Below, piece after piece: positions 34,064-41,868 of a stretch of DNA of 64,000 nt (positions are counted from its first letter, which is position 1; every line of letters begins with the position of its first letter). The notes beneath the pieces are model-generated. The model had not been told where the DNA came from, searched no databases, and saw only the letters and a list, made by a program, of their open reading frames with translations. The DNA lies in the NCBI GenBank assembly GCA_038869515.1, contig JAWCQZ010000002.1, positions 62,001-126,000 of the forward strand, in the 5' to 3' direction. The DNA comes from JAWCQZ01 sp038869515 [NCBI: Halobacteria archaeon]. Its GTDB lineage: Archaea; Halobacteriota; Syntropharchaeia; JACQPP01. A program made the position numbers and the translations under genes.

Positions 34064-35386
34064 CTATTTTCCCGCGTCCCTTCGCTGAATCTTCTGCCGG
34101 AGCTTCGGAGCGGAGTCCACCCGCAAACTCTTCACCCGAATCCCCCTCTCCCGCGTCACTTCCCCGACCACCTTCGCCCCCTTCCCGCACGCGCGGGCAG
34201 CCTCGTCGGCCTCCCTCGCGGGAACCACGGCGACGAACCCCATCCCCATGTTGAAGGTCCGGTGCATCTCCTCGGGCGCGATGGAGCCCTCCATCTCCAG
34301 GAAGTCGAAGACCGGGGGCGGCTCCAGCGGGTCGTCGAACCGGAACCCGTGGCCGGTGAGCCTCCGCAACTTCAGCAGCCCCGAGCCGGTGATGTGGGCG
34401 AGGCCCCGGACGCCGCAGCGCTTCAGGAGCCGGAGAACCTCGGGGACGTAGATGCGGGTCGGCTCCAGCAACTCCTCGCCGAGGGTCCGTCCCCGGTCCC
34501 ACGGGCAGGGGTCCCCGTATCCGAGGCCGCGCATCTTCAGCACCCTGCGGGCGAGGGTGAGGCCGTTCGAGTGGATGCCGCTGCTCGGGATTCCGACGAC
34601 CGCGTCCCCGGGCCGGATGGCCCTCCCGGTGATGATGGCGCTCTTGCGGACGAACCCCATCGCCGTCCCCGCGAGGTCGAAGTCGTGGATGAGTTCCGGG
34701 AGCACCGCGGTCTCGCCGCCGACGAGCCCCACGTTCGCGAGTCTAGCGCCGGCGGCCAGCCCCTCTCCAATCTCCCGGGCCCGGGTCGGGTCGGGCCTCT
34801 GCACCGCCAGGTAGTCCACGAAGGCGACCGGCTCGGCGCCGACGCAGAGGAGGTCGTTGACGTTCATCGCGACGCAGTCAATCCCGACGGTGTCCCACTT
34901 CCCGAGGGCCGACGCGACGAGCAGTTTGGTCCCGACGCCGTCGGTGGTGATGGCGACACCCCACGGGCCCGGCAGGTCCACGACCCCCGCGTAGTGCTTG
35001 TCGAGGAGGGTGCGGCCCGGCCCCTTCCGGGAGGCGCGGACGGGGGCGACGAGGGCCTCCACCGCCCGGTCCCGCGCGGCGATGTCCACCCCGGCCCGGG
35101 CGTAGGTCATCGAGCCCCGGACCAGCGCCTCCTCGCGCTCGGTGGCGACGCGGATGAGGAGGGAGAAGAGTTGGTCGGCGGCCTCCGGGTCGAGGCCCCG
35201 CCGCCGGGCCAGGTCGCGGGCCCTCCGCCGGACGCTCCTCTCCCGGGCCAGGTCCACGATGGGCTTGCCCGCGGCGGTCTTGGCGCGGCACGCCTCCTCC
35301 ACCAGCGCCATGCGCCGGGCGACGAGGTCCACCAGCTCCCGGTCCACCTCCTCGATGTCGCGCCGGACGGAGCCCAGGGGTCTCAT
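34064..35386 (-). CDS. purM: Chorismate mutase--PurM (AIR synthetase) fusion
   Basis: One uninterrupted 440-residue frame with two enzymes. Residues about 1-90 are an AroQ chorismate mutase with its active-site set: VRRDIEEVDRELVDLVARRM, KTAAGKPIVDLARERSV (K, D-x-x-R-E) and LFSLLIRVATEREE. The rest is PurM, forming the imidazole ring in purine synthesis: MTYARAGVDIAARDRAVEAL, the TTDGVGTKLLVAS loop, DCVAMNVNDLLCVGAEPV, VGGETAVLPE, GIPSSGIHSNGLTLARRVL, LAHITGSGLLKLRR and FNMGMGFVAVVP. It follows shikimate kinase by 25 nt. PurM could also initiate at the internal ATG before TYARAG. The fusion is unusual; fused or separate products cannot be decided here. Confidence 0.88.
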   Translation of the reverse strand: MRPLGSVRRDIEEVDRELVDLVARRMALVEEACRAKTAAGKPIVDLARERSVRRRARDLARRRGLDPEAADQLFSLLIRVATEREEALVRGSMTYARAGVDIAARDRAVEALVAPVRASRKGPGRTLLDKHYAGVVDLPGPWGVAITTDGVGTKLLVASALGKWDTVGIDCVAMNVNDLLCVGAEPVAFVDYLAVQRPDPTRAREIGEGLAAGARLANVGLVGGETAVLPELIHDFDLAGTAMGFVRKSAIITGRAIRPGDAVVGIPSSGIHSNGLTLARRVLKMRGLGYGDPCPWDRGRTLGEELLEPTRIYVPEVLRLLKRCGVRGLAHITGSGLLKLRRLTGHGFRFDDPLEPPPVFDFLEMEGSIAPEEMHRTFNMGMGFVAVVPAREADEAARACGKGAKVVGEVTRERGIRVKSLRVDSAPKLRQKIQRRDAGK

Positions 35387-35411
35387 GAGATGAGATGGGA
35401 GGGAGAGGACT

Positions 35412-36257
35412 TCACCGTTTGCGTCGGGGGACGGTGCGGAGCCGCAGCACCCGCCCCAGGGGCGCCCACGCCTCTTCGATCGCCCCGGCGTCTGTCCGCC
35501 CGTCAACGATGGCCGCCACCGAGGGGCCCGTCCCCGAGAGCCCCGCCCCGGGAGCCCCGTGGGACAGGGCGACGAGGGACGCCCTGGGGTCGTAGCCGAG
35601 GGCCGCCGAGCAGGCGAGGCCGTTGAGGGTCATCGCCTCGGGGTACCTCCGCTCCCGGACCAGCGCCTCGGCGCGCCGGACCAGGGGCGCGACGGGGCCC
35701 AGTTCCCTCCGGCGGACCCCCGCGGGGCGCTGCGGCGGCACCAGAACCAGGACCCGGGCCCGGACCTCTCCGGCCCGCAGTAGCCGGTCGCGCCGGTTGT
35801 CGGTGTACGCGAGGCCGCCGGCCGCGGAGGCCCAGGCGTCGTCGAGGGCGCCGGTCACCGTGACCCCCGCCTCCCGGGCCGCCTCGACGCCGAGGAGGGC
35901 GGCCTCGCGGACGGGGAGCCGGGCGTTGAGGGCGTCGAGGGTCGCCGCAACCACCGCGTTGGCGGCCGCCGACGAGCTCTTGAGGCCCCGGGCCGTCGGG
36001 ACCTCGCTCTTCACCTGGACGCGCGCCCCGACCCGGTGGCCGGCGCGGCGCAGTGCGTTCCGGGCGGCGAGGAGCGCGAGCCGCGGGTCGACCGGCCCCT
36101 CGGGGCCCCACGCCCGCGCCTCGACCCCTTTCAGGTCGCGGCCGGTCTCGACCCGCGCCCGGGTCTGGAGGGAGACCGCGAGCGCGCACCCCCGGCCGGT
36201 GGCGAGGGCGTTGAGGATGGAGACCGCGCCGTGCGCCACGCCACTGCCGGTGCTCAT
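35412..36257 (-). CDS. aroK: Archaeal (GHMP-type) shikimate kinase
   Basis: A 281-residue GHMP kinase that phosphorylates shikimate, the archaeal replacement for bacterial AroK. The N-terminal substrate region GSGVAHGAVSILNALATGRG, the ATP loop ARGLKSSSAAANAVVAATLD and the C-terminal motif GAGLSGTGPSVAAIVDG are all present, as is ALDDAWASAAGGLAYTDN. ATG 36257 is used because it makes an ATGA overlap with the endonuclease III stop and the similarity begins there; a much longer open frame upstream is the shadow of that gene. The next gene starts with a chorismate mutase domain, consistent with aromatic amino acid synthesis. Confidence 0.92.
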   Translation of the reverse strand: MSTGSGVAHGAVSILNALATGRGCALAVSLQTRARVETGRDLKGVEARAWGPEGPVDPRLALLAARNALRRAGHRVGARVQVKSEVPTARGLKSSSAAANAVVAATLDALNARLPVREAALLGVEAAREAGVTVTGALDDAWASAAGGLAYTDNRRDRLLRAGEVRARVLVLVPPQRPAGVRRRELGPVAPLVRRAEALVRERRYPEAMTLNGLACSAALGYDPRASLVALSHGAPGAGLSGTGPSVAAIVDGRTDAGAIEEAWAPLGRVLRLRTVPRRKR

Positions 36258-36928
36258 GGCGACCCCGCGCGAACGAAGTGAGTGCGGGAGGGGCACCATG
36301 TGAAGTCGCACTCCCCGCACCGGGGCCCGACGGGCCGGCACACCTCCTGCCCGAACCGGACGAAGAGCTCGTTGAGGTCGAGCCAGTATCGGCGCGGGAT
36401 GGACGCGACCAGCGCATCCTCGGTCTCCTCCGGGGTGCGCGTCCTCACCCAGTTGAGGCGGTTGGAGATGCGGTGGACATGGGTGTCCACCGGGATGGCG
36501 GGCTTTCCGAACCCGTAGACGAGGACGCAGTTGGCGGTCTTGCGCCCCACGCCGGGAAGCGCGAGGAGTTCTTCGAGAGACGGGGGGACCCGCCCCCCGT
36601 GGCGCTCCCGGAGCACGCGGCACACCTCCCTCAGCACTCTCGACTTCTGGTTGTAGAATCCCGCCGGGCGGATGAGGCGGCCCAGCTCGGACGGGGGGGC
36701 GGACTCGATGGCCTCGGGGGTCGCGTATCTTGCGAAGAGGGCCCGGGCGGCCCTCTCCGTGTTCTCGTCCCGGGTCCGCTGGCTCAGAATGGTGGCGATG
36801 AGGACCTTGAAGGGCTCCTCGGGCTCCGCCTCGCGCACCGCGCCGAGGGTGGTCGTGCTCCCCCGGAAGCGGCGGCGGAGGGAGGCGAAAACCCGCTCGA
36901 CGTGGCGGGGGTGCGGGGCGGGTGCCAT
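36254..36928 (-). CDS. nth: Endonuclease III
   Basis: A 224-residue DNA glycosylase/AP lyase for oxidised pyrimidines. The helix-hairpin-helix LPGVGRKTANCVLVYGFG with its catalytic lysine and the IPVDTHVHRISNRL aspartate are intact. The iron-sulfur loop reads CRPVGPRCGECDFTWC, giving C-x6-C-x2-C-x4-C, one residue shorter in the last interval than the usual x5. The C-terminal SRTHFVRAG is encoded by an ACTCACTTCGTTCG tract resembling the loops of the hairpin repeats. It starts at 36928 with a TATA box 28 nt upstream and is first in the nth-aroK-purM operon. Confidence 0.92.
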   Translation of the reverse strand: MAPAPHPRHVERVFASLRRRFRGSTTTLGAVREAEPEEPFKVLIATILSQRTRDENTERAARALFARYATPEAIESAPPSELGRLIRPAGFYNQKSRVLREVCRVLRERHGGRVPPSLEELLALPGVGRKTANCVLVYGFGKPAIPVDTHVHRISNRLNWVRTRTPEETEDALVASIPRRYWLDLNELFVRFGQEVCRPVGPRCGECDFTWCPSRTHFVRAGSP

Positions 36929-36951
36929 CGCTCCCCGAGGGAGGACGCCCT

Positions 36952-36960
36952 CTTTATTTC
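36952..36960 (-). promoter_or_regulatory. TATA box of the nth-aroK-purM operon
   Basis: Minus-strand GAAATAAAG, about 28 nt before ATG 36928; divergent from the cytochrome operon promoter about 30 nt away. Confidence 0.55.
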
Positions 36961-36983
36961 TCTCCGATATTAACGTTGGGAAC

Positions 36984-36993
36984 ATTTTTAAAC
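36984..36993 (+). promoter_or_regulatory. TATA box of the cytochrome bc operon
   Basis: ATTTTTAAAC, about 25 nt before ATG 37014. It supports this start for the cytochrome c gene and a leaderless mRNA. Confidence 0.6.
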
Positions 36994-37013
36994 CGTCTTC
37001 CATACGGGGGACG

Positions 37014-37523
37014 ATGCGCGCACGGGCGTTTCTGCTCCTCGGCCTCATGCTCCTGGCGGTGTTTCCCCTCGCGCAGGCCGCCGAAGCGGCCGGGGGCGGT
37101 CTCCCGAAGCCGGAAAAGGTCCCCAGTGCCGAGCGGGGGAAGGTCATCTTCGAGCAGGGGGCCCGGCCCGCCTGCAAGACGTGCCACGGCGAGAAGGGGG
37201 ACGGGACCGGGGCCCCGGGGGCGGCCAACTTCCACGACCTCGCCCGGTTCGGGACGCTGAGCGACGCGCAGCTCTTCGAAGTCATCACCAGCGGCAAGGC
37301 GGGGACCGCCATGCCTGCCTTCGGGGACCTCTCCGCCCAGGACAAGTGGGATCTCATCGCCTACATCCGGACCACCTTCATGTACCAGTCGGCCGCGGGC
37401 GGACCGGCGCCGGCAGAGGGGGTCCACCTCCGCGCCTACTGGCTCGGCCTCATCGGCATCGGGGCCGCCTTCCTGCTGATGGGCGTCTCCTTCGCCGTCA
37501 TCCGGTTCACCAAGAAGAGGTGA
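37014..37523 (+). CDS. Membrane-anchored class I cytochrome c
   Basis: A 169-residue protein: cleavable signal (FLLLGLMLLAVFPLAQA), a haem-binding CKTCH at about residue 55, the distal methionine in GTAMPAFGDLSAQDKWDLI, and a C-terminal membrane helix (LGLIGIGAAFLLMGVSFAVI) with a basic end. The haem therefore faces outside, tethered to the membrane. It leads the operon with Rieske and cytochrome b, so it probably takes electrons from the Rieske centre, like the c1 role but from an unrelated fold. No haem-lyase or ccm genes are in the window. Confidence 0.88.
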   Translation: MRARAFLLLGLMLLAVFPLAQAAEAAGGGLPKPEKVPSAERGKVIFEQGARPACKTCHGEKGDGTGAPGAANFHDLARFGTLSDAQLFEVITSGKAGTAMPAFGDLSAQDKWDLIAYIRTTFMYQSAAGGPAPAEGVHLRAYWLGLIGIGAAFLLMGVSFAVIRFTKKR

Positions 37524-37530
37524 GCGGGCC

Positions 37531-37941
37531 GTGAAGGAGATCCTGGAGAAAGTCAAGAGGGGCGAGTTGACCCCGGAGCAGGCGGAGGCGGAGCTGAAGA
37601 AGGCGGCGGAGGCTCCCGCCGTCCCGACGGGGCTCGGGGGCGCCCCCGAGCGGGTGGGGCAGGTGGTGCAATACACGCCGCCCGACGAGCACCCCATGGC
37701 CTTCGTCGCCATCGTCGGCTTCGCCGTCCTCCACGTCCTCTTCGACGCCCTCACCGTCCTCTGGGTCCTCCACCGCTTCGACCAGCGGGAGGCCTCCCTC
37801 TGGGCGGCCATGGCGTTCTTCACCCTCGGCCTCATCCTCACCCTCTACATGAAGCACTTCATGCCAGACGAAATCGTGGTGAAGAAGCGGCGCTGGAAGT
37901 ATGTGACGCAGAAGAACGAGCCGTGGAGCGTGACGAAATGA
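37531..37941 (+). CDS. Small membrane subunit of the bc operon, unknown
   Basis: A 136-residue protein starting with GTG at 37531, 7 nt after the cytochrome c stop. The N-terminal helix KEILEKVKRGELTPEQAEAE resembles a SHOCT-like oligomerisation helix. After a Pro-rich linker come two membrane helices (MAFVAIVGFAVLHVLFDALT and LWAAMAFFTLGLILTLYM) and a basic C-terminal tail (KKRRWKYVTQK). No metal or haem ligands stand out, though H and M residues lie near the helix ends. Its position suggests an accessory subunit of the complex; that is inference. Confidence 0.65.
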   Translation: MKEILEKVKRGELTPEQAEAELKKAAEAPAVPTGLGGAPERVGQVVQYTPPDEHPMAFVAIVGFAVLHVLFDALTVLWVLHRFDQREASLWAAMAFFTLGLILTLYMKHFMPDEIVVKKRRWKYVTQKNEPWSVTK

Positions 37942-37956
37942 AGGAGGAAGGGGGAG

Positions 37957-38655
37957 ATGGTTTCCCGTAGAACGTTCATCAAGGGAGTGGTCGGCGCCGC
38001 CGCGGCCGCCGGGGCCGGGGCGACCGGGCTCGTGGCCGCCGAGTCGCTCTTCCCCTATCCGAAGCCCGGCATCAAGTTGAGCGAGGGGACCTTCATCTAC
38101 ACCGCCGACGACCGGGCCAAGGCCGTGAACGCCTGGTATCTCGACCGGGTGGGGAAGGAGGCGAAGGTCGAGGACTTCGACGCGGCCGGGAAGGGGGCGG
38201 CGGTCACTTGGAACGGGTTCCCCGCCATCCTGATCCGCCTCGACCGGGGCCGGTTCCTGAACCTCCAGGGCCTCACCGCCGCGACCAACTCGGAGGGCAA
38301 GACCTTCCCGCTCGTCGCGGGGACCCCCGGGATCGTGGACGACATCATCGGTCTCCTCGCCAAGTGCCCCCACGCCTGCTGCGCCCCCAACTGGCGCATC
38401 TCGAAGCCCGAGGTCGAGTGGCTCCTCTGGTGCATCTGCCACGACTCCCGCTACGACCCCCACGCCCTCGTCACCGACAGGAGCCCGACCGGGGTCCAGT
38501 ACCGGTGCGCCATGTTCCAGGGGGGGCCGGCCAAGCGGGGCCTCCCCCAGATTCCCCTGCGAAAGGAGGCGGACGGGAAGCTCGTCGGCATCCCCTCCAA
38601 CGTCGAGTGGTACCAGTATTGCGGGCTGAACCTGGAGGTCCCGAGGAAGGAGTAG
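37957..38655 (+). CDS. Rieske iron-sulfur protein
   Basis: A 232-residue Rieske [2Fe-2S] protein with a twin-arginine leader (SRRTFIKGVVGAAAAAG). Box 1 reads CPHACCAPNW and box 2 CICHDSRYDP, giving the Cys-x-His and Cys-x-x-His ligand sets. The usual small residues of CTHLGC/CPCHGS are replaced (CPHACC with an extra cysteine; HDS rather than HGS), and about 15 residues lie between the boxes. It accepts electrons from quinol at the outer face of the membrane and passes them to the cytochrome c. It lies between the small membrane protein and cytochrome b. Confidence 0.9.
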   Translation: MVSRRTFIKGVVGAAAAAGAGATGLVAAESLFPYPKPGIKLSEGTFIYTADDRAKAVNAWYLDRVGKEAKVEDFDAAGKGAAVTWNGFPAILIRLDRGRFLNLQGLTAATNSEGKTFPLVAGTPGIVDDIIGLLAKCPHACCAPNWRISKPEVEWLLWCICHDSRYDPHALVTDRSPTGVQYRCAMFQGGPAKRGLPQIPLRKEADGKLVGIPSNVEWYQYCGLNLEVPRKE

Positions 38656-38658
38656 CTC

Positions 38659-39588
38659 ATGCAGTTCTTCTCCCAGCACCCGTTCGTCCTCGCGCTCCTG
38701 TTGTTCATCGTCATCCTCAGCCTGGTCTTCGTCGCCCTCGTCTTCGCCGGCATCCTCGGCCCCCGGGCCCGGGAGCGGCTGGAGCGGCGCCGGCAGGCGA
38801 TGGCTCTCCTCGGCCAGAAGCGCTCGTTGAGCCTCGTCGAGCGGGCCTACCTGCTGCTCTTCGCCTGGGTGGACGAGCGCCTCCGGCTCCGCCACATGAG
38901 CCGCCACATGCTCCTGCTCCCCGCCAAGGAGGCCTACTACACCATCCACCGCCAGATGCCGACCTCCCACTCGGACAAGTACAACGTGAAGTCGGTCTGG
39001 GCGTGGTATCCCTTCTACTGCCTCGGGGGGCTCTCCTTCGTCGCCTTCCTCGAACTCACCATCACCGGCATCATCCTCGGGTTCTACTACGACCCCGCCG
39101 GGGCGGGCATCGAGACCGGGACCCGCAGCGCCGCGCACCAGTCCATCGAATACATCATGAACGAGGTCCCCTTCGGCTTCATGGTCCGCTCCCTCCACCA
39201 CTGGGGGACCCACCTCATGGTGGCCATCGTCTTCCTCCACATGATGCGGGTCTTCTTCACCGGGGCCTACAAGAGCCCCCGCGAACTGAACTGGATTCTC
39301 GGCATCATCCTGCTCAACGTGACGCTCTTCTTCGGCTACTCCGGCTACCTGCTGCCCGCCGACGACCTCGCGGTGGGGGCCGCCACCATCGGCATCAACA
39401 TGGCCAACTCCCTGCCGGTCATGGGCCCCCTCGCGGCCCAGATGGTTTTCGGGGGGGTCGCGCTGAGCGGGGCCACCATCACCCGGATGTACTGGTTCCA
39501 CATCTTCATCCTGCCCGCCGTGGGGACCGTCCTCATGCTTCTCCACATGCTGATCGTGTGGATCCAGGGGGTGGCCGAGCCCCACTGA
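38659..39588 (+). CDS. Cytochrome b, N-terminal (haem) half
   Basis: A 309-residue cytochrome b of the split b6-like kind, with an added N-terminal helix (FVLALLLFIVILSLVFVALV) and cytoplasmic arm. The four-helix haem core contains the two His pairs (SLHHWGTHLMVAIVFLHMMR and FHIFILPAVGTVLMLLHM), GFYYDPAG before the Qo side, and GYSGYLLPADDLAVGAATIG. It oxidises quinol and carries electrons across the membrane through two b haems. The next gene, 1 nt on, supplies the C-terminal half. Typical b6 is about 215 residues, so the N-terminal roughly 100 residues are extra. Confidence 0.9.
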   Translation: MQFFSQHPFVLALLLFIVILSLVFVALVFAGILGPRARERLERRRQAMALLGQKRSLSLVERAYLLLFAWVDERLRLRHMSRHMLLLPAKEAYYTIHRQMPTSHSDKYNVKSVWAWYPFYCLGGLSFVAFLELTITGIILGFYYDPAGAGIETGTRSAAHQSIEYIMNEVPFGFMVRSLHHWGTHLMVAIVFLHMMRVFFTGAYKSPRELNWILGIILLNVTLFFGYSGYLLPADDLAVGAATIGINMANSLPVMGPLAAQMVFGGVALSGATITRMYWFHIFILPAVGTVLMLLHMLIVWIQGVAEPH

Positions 39589-39589
39589 G

Positions 39590-40600
39590 ATGTCCTTCCG
39601 GGAACTGACCGAACAATACTTCGCCGCCCGCGCGGAACTGGACAAGAAATACGAGGCGCAATACGCCAAGAGCCTCGGCTACAAACTGATCGAGGGGCGC
39701 CCCTTCTGGCCCTACGAGGCGATGCGGGACCTCGTCATCACCTGCTTCTTCATGGCCATCCTCCTCTTCCTCACCGCCTTCGTCCCGCCGCCCCTGAACC
39801 CCCCCGGCAACCTGCAGGCCCAGGGGGAGTTCATCTTCCCCGACTGGTACCTCCTCTGGTCCTACGGGCTGCTCAAGCTGCCGGAGGACTACCCCGACGT
39901 CAACCCGCTGCTGAACCCCGCGGGCCTCGCGACGCCCAACAGCGCCATCTTCTGGGGCACCACCCTCTCAGGCCTGCCCCTCATCATCCTGACCCTGATG
40001 CCCTTCCTCGACCGGGGCAAGGAGAAGCGGCCGGTGGCCGCCCCCCTGCGGACCGCCTTCGGCATCTGGGGGACGGCGTTCATGGGCACCATCTCCATCT
40101 ACTCGGTGAACATGATCATCCACAAGGTCTACTACCCGACCGTCAGCCAGGACACGGTTTTCTTCAACCTCAAGGTGGCGACCTACCTCGCCCCCATCCC
40201 CATCGGCATCGCCGCCTACTACTGGCTCAAATCCCTCCAGAAGGGCTACGAATACAAGTTGAACCGCTGCTACCAGTGCTGGCTCTGCGACGACGCCTGC
40301 CCGGTGACCGAGGTCACCCGCGCCACCGGGGCCAAGCACAACCCCAAATTGAACCTCATCTACAACTCCTACCAGAAGCAGTTCGACGGCGTCGGGCTCT
40401 GGGAGTGCCTCACCTGCGGGGCGTGCACCGCCGTCTGCCCCGAGGAGATCGACTACGACGCCTACGTCCTCTACATGCGGCGGGTCGCGATGGGCGTGGA
40501 GAAGTTCGACCCGAAGAGGACCTTCGTGAAGCCCCACCCCCAGGGCTCGCTGCGCATCGAGGGAGCCGCCGACCGGACCAGCCGCCGGCCGGTCGTCTGA
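39590..40600 (+). CDS. Cytochrome b C-terminal half fused to a 2x[4Fe-4S] ferredoxin
   Basis: A 336-residue fusion. Residues about 40-220 form the subunit-IV-like part of cytochrome b, with the Qo motif region FIFPDWYLLWSYGLLKLPED and three membrane helices. Residues about 225-305 are a dicluster ferredoxin of the HdrC/GlpC type: CYQCWLCDDACPV and CLTCGACTAVCPEEID, each C-x2-C-x2-C-x3-C-P. The iron-sulfur part follows the last membrane helix. This would let the complex exchange electrons with a soluble low-potential carrier or disulfide-reductase-like partner. I know of no canonical bc1/b6f subunit with this build; the role is inference. Confidence 0.87.
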   Translation: MSFRELTEQYFAARAELDKKYEAQYAKSLGYKLIEGRPFWPYEAMRDLVITCFFMAILLFLTAFVPPPLNPPGNLQAQGEFIFPDWYLLWSYGLLKLPEDYPDVNPLLNPAGLATPNSAIFWGTTLSGLPLIILTLMPFLDRGKEKRPVAAPLRTAFGIWGTAFMGTISIYSVNMIIHKVYYPTVSQDTVFFNLKVATYLAPIPIGIAAYYWLKSLQKGYEYKLNRCYQCWLCDDACPVTEVTRATGAKHNPKLNLIYNSYQKQFDGVGLWECLTCGACTAVCPEEIDYDAYVLYMRRVAMGVEKFDPKRTFVKPHPQGSLRIEGAADRTSRRPVV

Positions 40601-40609
40601 GGGCCGCGG

Positions 40610-40918
40610 ATGGGGATGTTCGGGGGCAGCGCCGGCCGGGAGGCCCGAAATGCCATGCGGGCCCGGCTGCGGCAGGGCCGGTTCCTCTTCCCCCCGTTCA
40701 AGGGGACCTACTCCTTCGGGACCATCCGGGCGGTCCTCCTCGGGTGCAAACTGGGGGGCGTGGCGCTGGTGATGGTCGCCTCGGAGCGCCTCTTCGCCGC
40801 CCTCAGGACCCACTCGCTGGTCGACGCGGGCCTCGGCCTCCTCTTCCTCAACGCGGGCCTCTTCGTCTTCGTCCTCCCCCGGAAGGTCGAGATGATCGAG
40901 GAGCCCGGGCCGGCGTAG
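40610..40918 (+). CDS. Small membrane protein at the end of the bc operon
   Basis: A 102-residue protein with a basic N-terminus (REARNAMRARLRQGR) and two membrane helices (IRAVLLGCKLGGVALVMVAS and VDAGLGLLFLNAGLFVFVLP). There is no recognisable family. It begins 9 nt after the cytochrome b-ferredoxin gene and precedes UbiA by 38 nt. Candidate accessory subunit of the respiratory complex, by position only. Confidence 0.6.
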   Translation: MGMFGGSAGREARNAMRARLRQGRFLFPPFKGTYSFGTIRAVLLGCKLGGVALVMVASERLFAALRTHSLVDAGLGLLFLNAGLFVFVLPRKVEMIEEPGPA

Positions 40919-40926
40919 GGTCGCGA

Positions 40927-40935
40927 GGGTTTTAC
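40927..40935 (+). promoter_or_regulatory. TATA box of ubiA
   Basis: GGTTTTACC, about 26 nt before ATG 40957, suggests that ubiA has its own leaderless transcript in addition to any readthrough from the bc operon. Confidence 0.45.
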
Positions 40936-40956
40936 CCGCCCCGCGCAAGTGAGCCG

Positions 40957-41868
40957 ATGACCGACGCCCCGCCCTCGGCCGGCCAGGTCCTGAAATACCT
41001 CTGGCAGTTGACCCTGCCGGAGTTCTGGATGGTCGCCATCTTCCCGGTCTACATCGGCTACGTCCTCGGCTCCAAGACGATGGTCCCGAGCGTGGAGTCG
41101 GTCCTCGGCATCATCATCATGGGCCCGCTCATCATGGGCTCGACCCTCATGCTCAACGAATACTACGACCGCGAAATCGACCTCAAGAACCCGCGGAAGG
41201 CGAAGTCGCCTCTCGTCCGCGGGCTCGTCGAGCCGGAGAACGCCTACCGGGCCGCCGTGGCCCTCATGGTCCTCGGCCTCCTCCTCGGGACGGTCATCTC
41301 CCTCCCCTTCGCGCTGGTGGTCCTCGCTGCGATTGCGCTCTCGCTCGCCTACTCGGTCCCCGCCATCCGGTTCAAGGCGCTCCCGGGGGCCGACCTCTAC
41401 GTGAACGCGGTGGGGCTCGGCGTCCTCTGCCCCCTCGCGGGATACTTCACGGTGGTGAACCCGGCCGTCCCCTTCCCCTACCCGTTCCTCGCGGTCTCCC
41501 TCTTCGGCCTCGGCGCCGCCTACGTCCCGACCACGATGATGGACTACCACGTGGACCGGGAGGCGGGCATCCACTCCATCTCGGTGAAACTGGGCCGGCG
41601 GAGGGCGTGGGCTCTCGGGACCGGGTTCATCGTCGCATCGATCGCCGCCATCGTCCTCCTCGGGGCCCTCGACGCGGCGCCATTCTCCCGCGCGCTGCTG
41701 GAGCGCATCGCGGGGCTCCTGTTCGCCACGGTGGCGCTCTACGCCTGGTTCGTGCGGCGGATGGACTACCGGACCTACTGGACCTACATCGCGCTCATCA
41801 CGCTGACGATGGGCATCAACATCCTCCTCTGGCTGCTCTGGTACACCGGCGTGTGGGCTCTACACTGA
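40957..41868 (+). CDS. UbiA-family prenyltransferase
   Basis: A 303-residue polytopic membrane enzyme attaching a polyprenyl chain to an aromatic or glycerol-phosphate acceptor. First Asp-rich motif: LNEYYDREIDLKNPRKAKSP; second: TTMMDYHVDREAGIHSISVK, both with the family's Mg-binding aspartates. Eight to nine membrane helices are visible. Placement right after the cytochrome bc genes suggests menaquinone or other quinone synthesis (MenA/UbiA role); archaeal lipid synthesis (digeranylgeranylglyceryl phosphate synthase) is the alternative. Its 3' end overlaps the convergent YHS gene by 9 nt. Confidence 0.88.
   Translation: MTDAPPSAGQVLKYLWQLTLPEFWMVAIFPVYIGYVLGSKTMVPSVESVLGIIIMGPLIMGSTLMLNEYYDREIDLKNPRKAKSPLVRGLVEPENAYRAAVALMVLGLLLGTVISLPFALVVLAAIALSLAYSVPAIRFKALPGADLYVNAVGLGVLCPLAGYFTVVNPAVPFPYPFLAVSLFGLGAAYVPTTMMDYHVDREAGIHSISVKLGRRRAWALGTGFIVASIAAIVLLGALDAAPFSRALLERIAGLLFATVALYAWFVRRMDYRTYWTYIALITLTMGINILLWLLWYTGVWALH

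Noticed and set aside
35412-36623. A longer 403-residue version of shikimate kinase
   Set aside because: The first 122 codons are an out-of-frame reading of nth; the ATGA overlap at 36257 and the start of GHMP similarity fix the shorter gene.
37507-39669. A 720-codon minus-strand frame across the cytochrome operon
   Set aside because: It spans three convincing genes on the other strand and shows only low-complexity His/Val/Glu/Asp-rich sequence.
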